Shown in pieces: positions 1-9,490 of a stretch of 64,000 nucleotides of DNA (positions are counted from its first letter, which is position 1; every line of letters starts with the position of its first letter). The DNA comes from Chryseobacterium koreense CCUG 49689 (GTDB lineage Bacteria > Bacteroidota > Bacteroidia > Flavobacteriales > Weeksellaceae). The stretch spans positions 1 through 64,000 of the forward strand of contig NZ_LFNG01000002.1 of the NCBI RefSeq assembly GCF_001045435.1, in the 5' to 3' direction. A model generated the notes under the pieces. That model saw only the letters and a list, made by a program, of their open reading frames with translations, searched no databases and was not told the DNA's origin. Made by a program: the position numbers and the translations under genes.

Positions 1-74
1 CCGAATCTCGGTGGTCAATTTAAACCGAAATTCACTGGTCACTTTGCTCCGAAATCAGGTGGTCAATTTGACCG
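1..74. mobile_element. Terminal repeats of an IS21-like insertion sequence (element continues left of the window)
   Basis: Three imperfect copies of a unit of about 23 bp follow each other (about 1-24, 25-48 and 49-74). Each has CCGAA followed by a core such as GGTGGTCAATTT or ACTGGTCACTTT. Multiple internal repeats of this kind at an element end are typical of IS21-family elements of Bacteroidota (established knowledge). The istA/istB genes would lie outside the window, so the family call rests only on the end repeats. Confidence 0.65.
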
Positions 75-438
75 TTTTTTCCAATCCAGGGCACCGGTAA
101 GTTTGGAGCGAACATTCACTTTTAGAAACTCGGAGAAAAAATGGAGCGGCGTGCGGATTATAGCGGCAAACATGGATACCGTGGGAACTCACCAGCGACA
201 ATGCGGTCTGTAATCAGCCGGCTCAACTGCATATCCAATACAGAACTTTGCCAAAGTTTGAAACTTTGGCAAAGTTCTCGCTCACCATGCCGGGATTAAA
301 TTGGTACACGCGCCACAAGCCAGAGCATGGATCTCCATTGGTTTATGCCTATCTTGATGCATGACCTCCCCAAACTAATGATACATTTTGTTTTTTCCTA
401 ACTGTGCAATAGGGTGTAGGTGATGGCCGCACGGCTCT
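75..438. other. Gene-free stretch next to the IS end
   Basis: No supported coding sequence is seen. The stretch contains the first of two related hairpin repeats (annotated separately). The base composition is richer in G+C than the intergenic regions further right, which fits an accessory or degraded segment. Confidence 0.4.
190..278. repeat. Hairpin repeat, copy 1
   Basis: The core 242-278 is an uninterrupted inverted repeat: AACTTTGCCAAAGTTT, one central G, then its reverse complement, with a stem of 18 bp. The sequence before it (about 190-241, including GCGGTCTGT and ATCAGCC) is shared with copy 2 at about 1090-1175 in the same orientation. The repeat unit is therefore about 80-90 bp and not only the hairpin. 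Confidence 0.75.
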
Positions 439-951
439 TTAGGTTTTTTGTAAAAGGTCGCCGCGGAGCCCAGTAAATTCTGCACTGCTTACGAAATCAC
501 TGAGCCATTCGGCAAAATCTGCAAGCTCGGCATCATGCTTTGAATAACCCATTTCTTCAGCGACCTCCGCCGTTTGCCAGTTCGAAAACATTTTAGTGGG
601 CGGACGGCTGTTTTCTACCTGCAGAAAGGCAGGGATGATCCAGGAATTGGCACGATCGGTCTGTATGGTTTTGGCCTTTGCCTCTTTAATTTTGCCTTTT
701 TTGAAGAGCGTGATCGCCCACTCGAATAAAAATACAGGATACCCTGAATCATCAGGAAAGTTTTTATGGAACCAGTTAAAATACCGGAGCGCACCTGAAT
801 AATCCTGTATCCTCAGGTACAGTTCAGGAGGCAGATACCGCAGTCCGCGGCTGTCGTCGTAAAAGCCTCCCCACCTTTTTTTATCGGCGGCAAGCTCCTT
901 TCTGATTTTTGTGATCTTGATCTGAATGCGTTCTATTTGTTTCGGTGTCAT
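439..951 (-). CDS. TPR-like hypothetical protein
   Basis: This is a 170-residue soluble protein with no signal peptide. I start it at the inner ATG (MTPKQIERI) because that matches the N-terminus I recall for homologues; an ATG nine codons upstream is the alternative. The N-terminus is a basic helix, followed by a conserved-looking block (WGGFYDDSRGLRYLPPELYL), then an amphipathic helix pair around residues 50-95 (DYSGALRYFNWFHKNFPDD and EWAITLFKKGKIKEAKAK) resembling one tetratricopeptide repeat. Relatives occur as lone hypothetical genes in Bacteroidota. No function is known to me. It lies between the two hairpin repeats in the scar zone, so it may have been brought in by transfer. Confidence 0.65.
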   Translation of the reverse strand: MTPKQIERIQIKITKIRKELAADKKRWGGFYDDSRGLRYLPPELYLRIQDYSGALRYFNWFHKNFPDDSGYPVFLFEWAITLFKKGKIKEAKAKTIQTDRANSWIIPAFLQVENSRPPTKMFSNWQTAEVAEEMGYSKHDAELADFAEWLSDFVSSAEFTGLRGDLLQKT

Positions 952-1089
952 GAGCTGTATTTTAGGGGTGGTGGGCAAGGTGAAAGCCTCAAAAAATTAC
1001 CGATCTGTCATTGGATAAAGATAACCTATTATTTGAAAAGGTACCCGGTCATGCCCGGAAAATTTCGGCGGTTTCGAATCATTGAGATC

Positions 1090-1175
1090 TGCACACCGGT
1101 GATGCGGTCTGTGATCAGCCTACGGTAATGCATCCGAAACAGAACTTTGCCAAAGTTTGGAACTTTGGCAAAGTT
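1090..1175. repeat. Hairpin repeat, copy 2
   Basis: The core 1143-1175 repeats the AACTTTGCCAAAGTT / AACTTTGGCAAAGTT inverted repeat with a 15-bp stem. The preceding block GATGCGGTCTGTGATCAGCC matches the corresponding block of copy 1. Both copies point the same way and bracket the TPR-like gene. Confidence 0.75.
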
Positions 1176-1340
1176 ATTCCCCGCTGCGGCTCCCGCATCT
1201 CACAGCGCGTCAGCCAGAAAAACTGGAGGTGCTGAAAATCGATCAAGCCAAAATGAAATAATGCTTCGACCTGTTTAATTACATAAAAAAATTTAGAGCA
1301 TCAAAGTGTAGCTACAGACACCCCATTGTTCTATGTTTCA

Positions 1341-1650
1341 TCTGGTTCCCCCGGTAAATCGGATAACCATAGGCTGAAGGGTGATGGGAACATGATAATA
1401 ATGCTTATCGCTGATCTGAAAAACAACTTCGATAAAAGGATAAAAACTTTTGGTGTTGCTTTTTTTAAAATAATTGGCTGTAAAATAGGTCAGTTCAAAA
1501 ATTTCGGAATTTGCGCTGCCCGGAAGAAAATCGGTAATCCTGCCGTTCTGATCTGTTATTTTTTAGTCCATCAAATTCCACAGTCAGGTGGCGTCGGTAT
1601 AGCGTTGGAGCCGGATGGTGACTCCGCTGGAGGAAAGATAGATTTTCCCT
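1341..1650 (-). pseudogene. Decayed hydroxyisourate hydrolase (transthyretin-like) gene
   Basis: The reverse strand reads GVTIRLQRYTD, then ITDQNGRITDFLPG, then FELTYFTANYF, then SFYPFIEVVFQI and YYHVPITL. This is the order of the HIUase/transthyretin-related family, which hydrolyses 5-hydroxyisourate in urate breakdown. The frame is broken by a TGA (1584-1586) and a TAA (1563-1565). The last part shifts frame near 1377: the neighbouring frame gives SAYGYPIYRGN, matching the family's C-terminal YRGS motif. The N-terminal His motif is missing, because the similarity stops about 35 bp before the Ca-ATPase start. No other urate-pathway gene is seen here. The plus-strand open frame over the same bases is a shadow. 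Confidence 0.8.
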
Positions 1651-1684
1651 AACTTTATGCTTCTAAAAACCCGGGAAAAACCGT

Positions 1685-4330
1685 ATGGATTTCCTCACCA
1701 AAAATATTGATCAAACCGCTGCCGAGCTTAAAACTGACCTTTCACAGGGACTTTCGGATGTGGAAGCTCAAGAGCGGCTGAAACGTAACGGACCGAATAG
1801 GCTAAAAAAAGCGCCTAAAAAAACGGTCCTTTTCCTTTTTCTGGAACAGCTGAAGGACTGGTTGATTTATGTGCTTTTCGCGGCAGTGTTGATCACGATC
1901 TATTTGGGAGCATTTATGGATGCCGCAATTATCACGGTGGTGATCCTGATCAACGCCTTTTTGGGCGTTTACCAGCAGCGGAAAGCGGAGAATGCCGTGG
2001 AAGCCCTGCAAAAAATCAGTTCGCCAAAATCTTATGTAAGGCGCGGAGGAAAATTGAAGGAAATAAACTCCGGACAATTGGTGGTAGGTGATGTGGTGGT
2101 GCTTGAAACCGGCAGGATGGTGGGTGCGGATCTCCGGCTGGTTGAAAGTGTGAACCTGCAGATCGAGGAAGCGGCACTAACCGGCGAGTCCGAACCTTCG
2201 GAAAAAGATGCCGCATTGATTATCAAGGAGACCAATGCACCGCTGGGAGACCGGAAGAATCTCGCTTTTATGAGCACTACTGTGACCGCAGGAAGGGGAA
2301 CGGGAATCGTCACCGCTACGGGAATGGAAACGGAAATCGGTAAAATTGCAGGCATCATCCAAAGTGAGCCAGATGAAAAAACTCCGCTCGGTCAGCGCTT
2401 GGACCAACTGGGAAAAACACTCGGTTTGGCCGCCGTGGCGGTATGCGTACTCCTGTTTGTGCTTTCGTGGTTTCAGGGGCGCGATATTGCGGAAATGTTC
2501 CTGATCTCGGTTTCGCTCGCAGTGGCATCCATTCCCGAAGGTCTTGCCGCTATCGTGGCGGTAGTGCTTTCCGTGGGCGTCACGATGATGTCGAAAAATA
2601 ATGCGATCATCAAAGAGCTTCCCGCCGTGGAGACTTTGGGTTCGGTCAATATCATCTGTACGGACAAAACAGGGACTTTGACCCAAAACAAAATGACCGT
2701 GGACAAGTTCTGGACCTTCGATGGGTTGTTTCAGTTCGGTAATGAAGCTGACCTGGGCGAAACCGCGCAACTATTCGTTAAGGGGATGATATTGGCTTCC
2801 GATGCCACTTTGGAAAAGGGAGAAAGTACGGGTGACCCAACGGAAATTGCCCTGTTGAAAATGTGCGACGATCTGAATATTGACCGGGCTCAGCTTGCCA
2901 GGGAAACTGTACGTGTCGCGGAAAACGCGTTTGATTCTGCCAGAAAGATGATGTCTGTGCTGATTAAAAACGGAAATGAACTGTCGGTTTTTGCTAAAGG
3001 TGCTTTGGGAAACATTCTGGAAAAATCCACAAAGATTTTGAAAGACGGAACCGCCATTCCCTTAAGCGATATGCTGAGGAGCGAAATCAGGAAAGTGGCG
3101 GAAGAAATGTCCGATGAGGCATTGCGCACTTTGGCGCTCGCTTACCGGGAAGTTGCCACTGTGCCTTCGCGAACAGAAATGGAGCAGGACCTGATCTTGG
3201 TGGGCGTTGCCGGGATGATCGACTCGCCGCGTGATGAGGCGAAACCCGCCATAGAAAAAGCCAGAAAAGCAGGCATAACGACTCTCATGATTACCGGCGA
3301 TCACGCGCACACTGCTTTTGCCATCGGCAAAGAACTGGGGATTGCGGTTTCTGAAAATGAAGTTATCACCGGCAAGGAACTGGATGAAATCGGGGAAGAC
3401 CAGCTGATGGAGTCAATAGGAAATTACCGGATATTTGCCAGAGTTTCTCCAGAACACAAGGTGAAAATCATCCGTGCGCTGAAAGGCGGAGGGAATATTG
3501 TTTCCATGACCGGTGATGGCGTGAATGATGCGCCTTCCCTGAATGCTGCCGACATTGGCGTTGCCATGGGAATTACCGGAACCGATGTTGCGAAGAGTGC
3601 CGCAGATATGATCCTCACCGATGATAATTTTTCCACCATTGTGAAAGCGGTGGAACATGGCAGAAATATTTACCAAAATATCCGCAAAGCAGTCATTTTT
3701 CTGCTGAGTTGTAATCTCGGCGAAGTGATTTCCATGGTGGTCGCGCTGCTGATTGGTTGGCCGGCTCCGTTGCTGGCGACGCAGTTGCTTTGGATCAACC
3801 TCATTACGGATTCGCTTCCGGCCATCGCTTTAGGTATGGATCCGGGTGATTCTGACGTAATGAATGAGCGACCGAGACCTTCCCAGGAAAGTTTCTTTTC
3901 CCACGGTGGAACGCTGCAGGTGGTTTTGGGCGGTTTGCTGATTGGTGCAATAACGGTTTTCGGCTATTGGTATGGATTTTACGAATTTGGATTTTCGCCA
4001 ATGGATCAGGATATTCCGGATGAGGTGCTTAAAAATGCACGGACACTTGCGTTTCTGATCTTGGTATTTGCCCAACTGTTTTATTCTTTGGCGCTTCGCC
4101 ACCGCACGAAATCGTTGTTCACCATCGGTATTTTCAGCAATCCCTATCTGATTGGTGCCCTAGTTTTGGGAGTGGTTTTACAACTGTTGGTGTTGTTCGT
4201 GCCTTTCCTTCAGGATGCGTTCCAACTTCATTTTCCCGATGCCAAAGGTTGGCTCACCGCCTGTGGACTGGGATTGGTTCCACTGGTTTTCAGCGAGGTG
4301 CACAAGCTGTTTAAGAGGATATTGCGGTAA
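1685..4330 (+). CDS. P-type Ca2+-transporting ATPase (P2A)
   Basis: This 881-residue membrane pump probably exports Ca2+ at the cost of ATP. Visible landmarks are the N-terminal cation-ATPase domain, TGES (about 166-169, dephosphorylation loop), DKTGTLT (phosphorylated Asp about 327), the nucleotide-binding domain, TGDGVND (Asp about 611) and about ten membrane helices. Ion-site residues known from SERCA are present: IPEGLA in M4, CNLGEV in M5 and NLITD in M6. These correspond to E309, N768/E771 and N796/T799/D800, so both Ca2+ sites may be formed. That argues for Ca2+ rather than K+/Na+ or heavy metals. The gene stands alone, and its start is 35 bp from the HIUase remnant. Confidence 0.9.
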   Translation: MDFLTKNIDQTAAELKTDLSQGLSDVEAQERLKRNGPNRLKKAPKKTVLFLFLEQLKDWLIYVLFAAVLITIYLGAFMDAAIITVVILINAFLGVYQQRKAENAVEALQKISSPKSYVRRGGKLKEINSGQLVVGDVVVLETGRMVGADLRLVESVNLQIEEAALTGESEPSEKDAALIIKETNAPLGDRKNLAFMSTTVTAGRGTGIVTATGMETEIGKIAGIIQSEPDEKTPLGQRLDQLGKTLGLAAVAVCVLLFVLSWFQGRDIAEMFLISVSLAVASIPEGLAAIVAVVLSVGVTMMSKNNAIIKELPAVETLGSVNIICTDKTGTLTQNKMTVDKFWTFDGLFQFGNEADLGETAQLFVKGMILASDATLEKGESTGDPTEIALLKMCDDLNIDRAQLARETVRVAENAFDSARKMMSVLIKNGNELSVFAKGALGNILEKSTKILKDGTAIPLSDMLRSEIRKVAEEMSDEALRTLALAYREVATVPSRTEMEQDLILVGVAGMIDSPRDEAKPAIEKARKAGITTLMITGDHAHTAFAIGKELGIAVSENEVITGKELDEIGEDQLMESIGNYRIFARVSPEHKVKIIRALKGGGNIVSMTGDGVNDAPSLNAADIGVAMGITGTDVAKSAADMILTDDNFSTIVKAVEHGRNIYQNIRKAVIFLLSCNLGEVISMVVALLIGWPAPLLATQLLWINLITDSLPAIALGMDPGDSDVMNERPRPSQESFFSHGGTLQVVLGGLLIGAITVFGYWYGFYEFGFSPMDQDIPDEVLKNARTLAFLILVFAQLFYSLALRHRTKSLFTIGIFSNPYLIGALVLGVVLQLLVLFVPFLQDAFQLHFPDAKGWLTACGLGLVPLVFSEVHKLFKRILR

Positions 4331-4482
4331 TCTTCCCAACAGCTAACCGAATTGATTTTCCGCTATTTTTTTTGAGGTCGCTGAAAATGATGGGTGCCTG
4401 ATTTTTAGGTCTAACTCATAATACCAAAGCTTCGGCGCTTTTCCTTGAAAATACCGAATTCAAAAACACTCCGACTCCAACA

Positions 4483-6159
4483 TCAGCTCAAACCGGAAAT
4501 CTTTCCAAACTTGTCAATGCTCATTCCTTCTGCTGCGGGAACATTCGGTAATCCCGGCATCCGCATCATGTCGCCTAGGATTGGGATGATGAATCCTGCG
4601 CCGGCTGCAAATTCAAATTCGCGCACGGTGATTTTAAAGTTGGAAGGACGGCCGATTTTGGTTTCGTCGTCGGTAAGGGATTTCGGGGTTTTCGCCATGC
4701 AAATCGGCACTTTGTCGAAACCTAGATCGTAGATGGTTTTCAGCTGGTTTTTTGCCTTCTGGGAAAAGACCACTGAATCCGCGCCATAAACTTCTTTGGC
4801 GATGGTCTCGATTTTATATTCTACCGAATCATCCACTTTGTAGAGGGGTTTGAAATCATTTCCGCAATTGGAGGCACAGAACGCCACTTCTTCGGCAAGT
4901 TCGGTCATTCCCGCACCGCCTTTGGTGAATTCTTCGGCGAGGATGGCTCTCACGCCGAGTTTTTTACATTCTTCCTGGATGTATTTGATTTCTTCGTCGG
5001 AATCGGTGGCGAAACGGTTGATGGCCACAATCGGCCTCAAACCAAATTTGAAACTGTTTTCAATATGCTTCATGAGGTTCGCAATCCCATTTTTCACGAA
5101 AGGAAGGTTTGGAACTTCATATTCGCCTTTCTTCGCGCCGCCGTGGTACCGCAAAGCACGGATCGTGGCGACTATCACGACCGCATCGGGTTTCATTTTT
5201 CCGTAATGGCATTTGATGTGGAGGAATTTCTCGGCGCCCAAATCTCCTCCGAAACCTGCTTCTGTGACCACATAGTCGGCGAGCGAAAGCCCTGTTTTAG
5301 TGGCGATGATGGTATTTGTTCCCTGTGCAATATTTGCGAAAGGACCTCCGTGAAGGATCGCTGGATTTCCCTCCAGACTTTGCACGAGGTTAGGTTTAAT
5401 GGCGTCTTTAAGTAAAATTGCCATTGCGTTTTCTGCTTTCAGGTCCCGTGCAAAAATTGGTTTTTTGTCGAAAGTATAGCCCACGAAGATATTTCCGAGT
5501 CTGGTCTTTAAATCTTCGAAATCCTGGCTTAGACAAAGAATCGCCATCACTTCACTTGCCGGAGTGATGTTGAATCCTTCTTCGCGGGTAATCCCGTTGT
5601 TGGATCCTCCCAAACCGATTACGATTTGCCGCAGTGAGCGGTCGTTCATGTCCATCACCCTTTTCCAGACGATGGTTCGCGGATCGATGTTTAGGGAGTG
5701 TTTTTTGTTTTGGAGATTATTGTCGATGAGTGCCGAAAGCAGGTTGTTGGCTTTCTCGATTGCTGCAAAATCTCCGGTAAAGTGCAGGTTGATGTCCACC
5801 ATGGGAATCACCTGTGCGTAACCACCTCCGGCAGCGCCGCCTTTCACCCCGAAAACCGGACCGAGTGATGGTTCGCGCAAAACGGCGATGGATTTCTTGC
5901 CGATTTTGTTCAGGCCGTCATTCAAGCCGACAGAAACGGTTGTTTTTCCTTCACCGGCGGGAGTGGGGTTGATTGCCGTGACCAGGATCAGTTTTGCTTT
6001 TTTGATCTTTTCCTCGTCGATATATTTTAAGGGGATTTTTGCTTTGTATTTTCCATAGTATTCCAGATCGTCATGGTGGATACCGATTTTGTCGGCGATA
6101 TTTTTGATGTGCTGGATCTGAGCGGACTCTGCAATTTCGAGGTCGGTTGGGAAACTCAT
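4483..6159 (-). CDS. fhs: Formate--tetrahydrofolate ligase
   Basis: The enzyme makes 10-formyl-THF from formate, THF and ATP in cytosolic one-carbon metabolism. The 558 residues match the usual length of about 556. The P-loop is TPAGEGKTT (about 66-74), followed by blocks typical of the family such as REPSLGPVFGVKGGAAGGG and GGPFANIAQG. I start at ATG 6159 (MSFPTDLEIA) and not at the in-frame codon 48 bp upstream: a TAAATTTG promoter box lies at 6180-6187, so the longer form would begin inside the promoter. It is divergent from uvrA. Confidence 0.95.
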   Translation of the reverse strand: MSFPTDLEIAESAQIQHIKNIADKIGIHHDDLEYYGKYKAKIPLKYIDEEKIKKAKLILVTAINPTPAGEGKTTVSVGLNDGLNKIGKKSIAVLREPSLGPVFGVKGGAAGGGYAQVIPMVDINLHFTGDFAAIEKANNLLSALIDNNLQNKKHSLNIDPRTIVWKRVMDMNDRSLRQIVIGLGGSNNGITREEGFNITPASEVMAILCLSQDFEDLKTRLGNIFVGYTFDKKPIFARDLKAENAMAILLKDAIKPNLVQSLEGNPAILHGGPFANIAQGTNTIIATKTGLSLADYVVTEAGFGGDLGAEKFLHIKCHYGKMKPDAVVIVATIRALRYHGGAKKGEYEVPNLPFVKNGIANLMKHIENSFKFGLRPIVAINRFATDSDEEIKYIQEECKKLGVRAILAEEFTKGGAGMTELAEEVAFCASNCGNDFKPLYKVDDSVEYKIETIAKEVYGADSVVFSQKAKNQLKTIYDLGFDKVPICMAKTPKSLTDDETKIGRPSNFKITVREFEFAAGAGFIIPILGDMMRMPGLPNVPAAEGMSIDKFGKISGLS

Positions 6160-6179
6160 AGTGTAAATTTTTAAACAAT

Positions 6180-6187
6180 CAAATTTA
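6180..6187 (-). promoter_or_regulatory. -7 box of fhs (TAAATTTG)
   Basis: On the minus strand this reads TAAATTTG, a match to the Bacteroidota -7 consensus TAnnTTTG. It lies 20 bp before the fhs ATG. No clear -33 TTTG was found. Confidence 0.6.
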
Positions 6188-6317
6188 GCCAAACGAAAGA
6201 TTCCCACGAAATCTTTTGAAATGTCTTATGTCAGTTTTTAGAATTTTCAAGGTTAATGCTAAAGATTGCTACTCTTCAAAAGTGAGTTTGGTGTAAATAT
6301 GGATGGTATTATTTTAA

Positions 6318-6466
6318 ACATTAAGGGAGTAAGGGGTTAAGACCGATGCACCGCATATTTGTTAAGATTTAACTTCGTTAAATTAAGCGGCGCACTTTAT
6401 TTAACGAAGTTAAACCTTAACCATTCAGAAGCCATTTTGTCCTTAACTACTTAATTTCCTTAATGT
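6318..6466. repeat. 149-bp imperfect palindromic element (MITE-like)
   Basis: The ends ACATTAAGG (6318-6326) and CCTTAATGT (6458-6466) are inverted. The TTAAG-rich flanks also pair loosely. The centre is a strong stem: 6361-6383 against 6399-6421, 22 of 23 positions paired (mismatch A6367/C6415), loop 6384-6398 (TAAGCGGCGCACTTT). It lies between the divergent fhs and uvrA promoters and does not code. Only one copy is in this window, so mobility is inferred from its form alone. Confidence 0.6.
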
Positions 6467-6561
6467 TAAGAAAAGATTTGCAATTGCGTAATAATGTTGA
6501 TTTGTGCAATCGCGGCTAAAAATATTGATCCTGCACAATTTTCACCCACAATAAAAATCCG

Positions 6562-6569
6562 TAAATTTG
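6562..6569 (+). promoter_or_regulatory. -7 box of uvrA (TAAATTTG)
   Basis: TAAATTTG fits TAnnTTTG and lies 47 bp before the uvrA ATG. A T-rich TTTTC about 20 bp upstream could act as a weak -33 element. Confidence 0.6.
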
Positions 6570-6616
6570 CAGATTCCCAGTTTTGAATAAGTATTGGGAA
6601 AAAATGAGAGCCCAAA

Positions 6617-9490
6617 ATGCAAAAATCCAGCAGCCATTCCGATGACCATCAAATTGCAACCGGCGATGGCAAAGAATATATAGAAGTTTACGGAGCCCGC
6701 GAACACAACCTGAAAAACATTTCGGTGAAAATCCCGAGAAACGAACTCGTGGTGATTACCGGACTTTCGGGGAGTGGAAAATCTTCGCTGGCTTTCGATA
6801 CCATTTTTGCGGAAGGACAGAGACGTTATATCGAGACGTTTTCCGCTTATGCAAGACAGTTTCTTGGCGGTTTGGAAAGACCGGATGTGGATAAAATCGA
6901 CGGACTTTCCCCGGTGATCGCCATCGAACAGAAAACCACGAACAAGAATCCCCGTTCCACGGTGGGAACCGTGACCGAATTATACGATTTCCTTAGGCTG
7001 CTTTTCGCAAGGGTTTCTGATGCGTATTCGATGACTTCCGGCAAAAAACTAGTGAGTTACACCACCGAGCAAATCCTGGAAACCATTAAAGAAAATTATA
7101 AGGGCGAGAAAGTGATCCTGATGGCACCGGTTGTCCGTTCGCGAAAAGGTCATTACCACGAGCTTTTTCTGCAAAAACTGAAGAAAGGTTACGGACAGGC
7201 TAGAATTGACGGCGAGTTGGTGGATATAGAATATAATTTGAAACTGGACCGCTACAAAACCCACGACATTGATATCGTGATCGACCGATGGATTGTAGGT
7301 GAAAAAGCCACCGAAAACCGGATGGAGAATTCCCTGCGAACTGCCATGGAAATGGGAGAGGGAACGATCGGGCTGCAAAAACTAAACGAAAATGAAGTCC
7401 ACTATTTCTCAAAAAACCTGATGGACGACGAAACCGGTGACTCACTCGCATTGCCGGAACCCAACACGTTTTCTTTCAATTCACCGAAAGGCAGCTGTCC
7501 GTATTGCAAAGGTTTGGGAACCATCAAAAAAGTGAATACTGATTATTTTGTAGAGAACCCTAAACTTTCCATTAACCAAGGTGGTTTGCTTCCTTTGGAA
7601 GACATTAAGTCCAACAAATGGATTCTCGGCCAGATCAAAAATATCCTTGAAGTTTTTGACAAAGATTTGTCCACCCCTTTTAAAGATATACCTAAAGAGG
7701 CATTGGAGCTGATCTATTTCGGGGCACACAAGGAAGTAGCCAAGGAATTGAAACATGCGGGAATCACCAAGAAAATTAAAGTCAATTTCGATGGTTTGGT
7801 GTCGATCATTGAGGATTTGATTGAAGACAAAGAAAGTTATGACGCGATATTGCTCGAAAGGCATTTCACCAACGAAGAGGTTTGTCCGGATTGCAAAGGA
7901 ACCCGGCTTCAGCCGTCAAGTCTGAGTTTTAAAATCGACGGAAAAAATATTGCTGAAATCAACGCCTTGAGTTTGGGCGATTTAATGGACTGGCTGCATG
8001 AAGTGGAAGACCATTTCAGCGAAAAAAACAAGATCATCGCTCATGAAATCTTAAAGGAAATTAAGACCAGACTGCAGTTTCTTCTGGATGTGGGACTGGA
8101 TTACCTGAGTTTGAGCAGGAGTTCGCGGACCCTTTCGGGAGGTGAATCGCAGCGGATCCGTTTGGCAACGCAGATTGGTTCTCAACTGGTGAATGTGCTC
8201 TATATTTTGGATGAACCCTCTATCGGGCTTCACCAGAGAGACAATGAAAGGCTGATCAAATCCCTGAAACATTTAAGGGACATCGGAAATTCCGTGATCG
8301 TGGTGGAACATGACAAGGACATGATTTTGGAAGCAGATGATATTTTGGATATCGGTCCGCGTGCCGGAAAATTCGGTGGGGAGATCCTTTGGCAGGGAAA
8401 CCCGAAAGATTTGCTGAAAGCCGATACTTTGACGGCGGATTATATTTCGGGCAAAAAGAAAATTGAAGTTCCTAAGGAAAGAAGAAAAGGAAATGGGAAA
8501 TCCTTGGTTCTGAAAGGAGCTACCGGAAATAATTTAAAGAATGTAAATTTAGAAATCCCACTCGGAAAACTCGTGGTGGTGACCGGAATTTCAGGCAGTG
8601 GCAAATCGTCTTTGATCAATGGAACTCTTTATCCCATTCTCAACAAACACTTTTACAGAGCCGTTCAGGAACCACTTCCTTACAAAAGTTTTGAGGGAAT
8701 TGAACACATAGACAAAATCGTGGATGTGGACCAAACTCCCATTGGAAGGACGCCGCGTTCGAATCCCGCCACTTATACCGGGATGTTTACCGATATCAGA
8801 AATCTCTTTGCCGAACATCCGGAATCAAAAATCCGCGGCTACAAAGCGGGACGGTTCTCGTTCAACGTGAAGGGCGGAAGATGCGAAACCTGTCAAGGAG
8901 GAGGATTGAAAGTCATTGAAATGAATTTCCTTCCGGATGTGTACGTGCATTGCGAAACCTGCAACGGAAAACGTTTCAACCGAGAAACCCTGGAAGTCCG
9001 CTACAAAGGAAAATCAATTTCAGATGTACTGGAAATGACGATCGATGAAGCGGTGGATTTCTTCGCGCCGATTCCGAAAATCTTCAACAAAGTGAAAACA
9101 TTGCAGGATGTTGGATTGGGCTATATCACTTTGGGGCAGCAATCCACCACGCTTTCCGGCGGAGAGGCGCAACGCATCAAGCTCGCTACAGAACTCGCCA
9201 AAAGGCAAACCGGAAATACATTATACATCCTTGATGAACCCACTACAGGTCTTCATTTCGAAGATGTGAAAGTTTTGATGGAGGCTGTGAATAAACTCGT
9301 GAATTTGGGGAATTCCTTCATCATCATCGAACACAATATGGATGTCATCAAATTGGCAGACCACATCATAGACATTGGTCCGGAAGGCGGAAAACATGGC
9401 GGAAAGATCATTGCCGAAGGGATTCCGGAAGAAATCGTGAAGAGCAAAAAATCATTAACGGCAAAGTTCCTGAAAAGAGAATTGGAATAA
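6617..9490 (+). CDS. uvrA: Excinuclease ABC subunit UvrA
   Basis: This is the damage-recognition ATPase of nucleotide excision repair; it loads UvrB on lesions. The protein has 957 residues, near the family's usual 940. It has two ABC modules: Walker [10 protein letters not shown] (about 49-57) and GISGSGKSS (about 656-664), two signature blocks [12 protein letters not shown] and [12 protein letters not shown], and two Walker B segments ([11 protein letters not shown] and [11 protein letters not shown]). The C-terminal zinc module is complete (CETCQGGG and CETCNGKR, about 755-785). In the first zinc region only CPYC is visible; the upstream CxxC pair of the E. coli protein is not there. The first 20 residues are an extra hydrophilic tail. 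Confidence 0.95.
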   Translation: MQKSSSHSDDHQIATGDGKEYIEVYGAREHNLKNISVKIPRNELVVITGLSGSGKSSLAFDTIFAEGQRRYIETFSAYARQFLGGLERPDVDKIDGLSPVIAIEQKTTNKNPRSTVGTVTELYDFLRLLFARVSDAYSMTSGKKLVSYTTEQILETIKENYKGEKVILMAPVVRSRKGHYHELFLQKLKKGYGQARIDGELVDIEYNLKLDRYKTHDIDIVIDRWIVGEKATENRMENSLRTAMEMGEGTIGLQKLNENEVHYFSKNLMDDETGDSLALPEPNTFSFNSPKGSCPYCKGLGTIKKVNTDYFVENPKLSINQGGLLPLEDIKSNKWILGQIKNILEVFDKDLSTPFKDIPKEALELIYFGAHKEVAKELKHAGITKKIKVNFDGLVSIIEDLIEDKESYDAILLERHFTNEEVCPDCKGTRLQPSSLSFKIDGKNIAEINALSLGDLMDWLHEVEDHFSEKNKIIAHEILKEIKTRLQFLLDVGLDYLSLSRSSRTLSGGESQRIRLATQIGSQLVNVLYILDEPSIGLHQRDNERLIKSLKHLRDIGNSVIVVEHDKDMILEADDILDIGPRAGKFGGEILWQGNPKDLLKADTLTADYISGKKKIEVPKERRKGNGKSLVLKGATGNNLKNVNLEIPLGKLVVVTGISGSGKSSLINGTLYPILNKHFYRAVQEPLPYKSFEGIEHIDKIVDVDQTPIGRTPRSNPATYTGMFTDIRNLFAEHPESKIRGYKAGRFSFNVKGGRCETCQGGGLKVIEMNFLPDVYVHCETCNGKRFNRETLEVRYKGKSISDVLEMTIDEAVDFFAPIPKIFNKVKTLQDVGLGYITLGQQSTTLSGGEAQRIKLATELAKRQTGNTLYILDEPTTGLHFEDVKVLMEAVNKLVNLGNSFIIIEHNMDVIKLADHIIDIGPEGGKHGGKIIAEGIPEEIVKSKKSLTAKFLKRELE

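Noticed and set aside
1326-1652. Plus-strand open frame of 108 codons
   Set aside because: It is the shadow of the decayed hydroxyisourate hydrolase gene on the minus strand; its own translation shows no domain.
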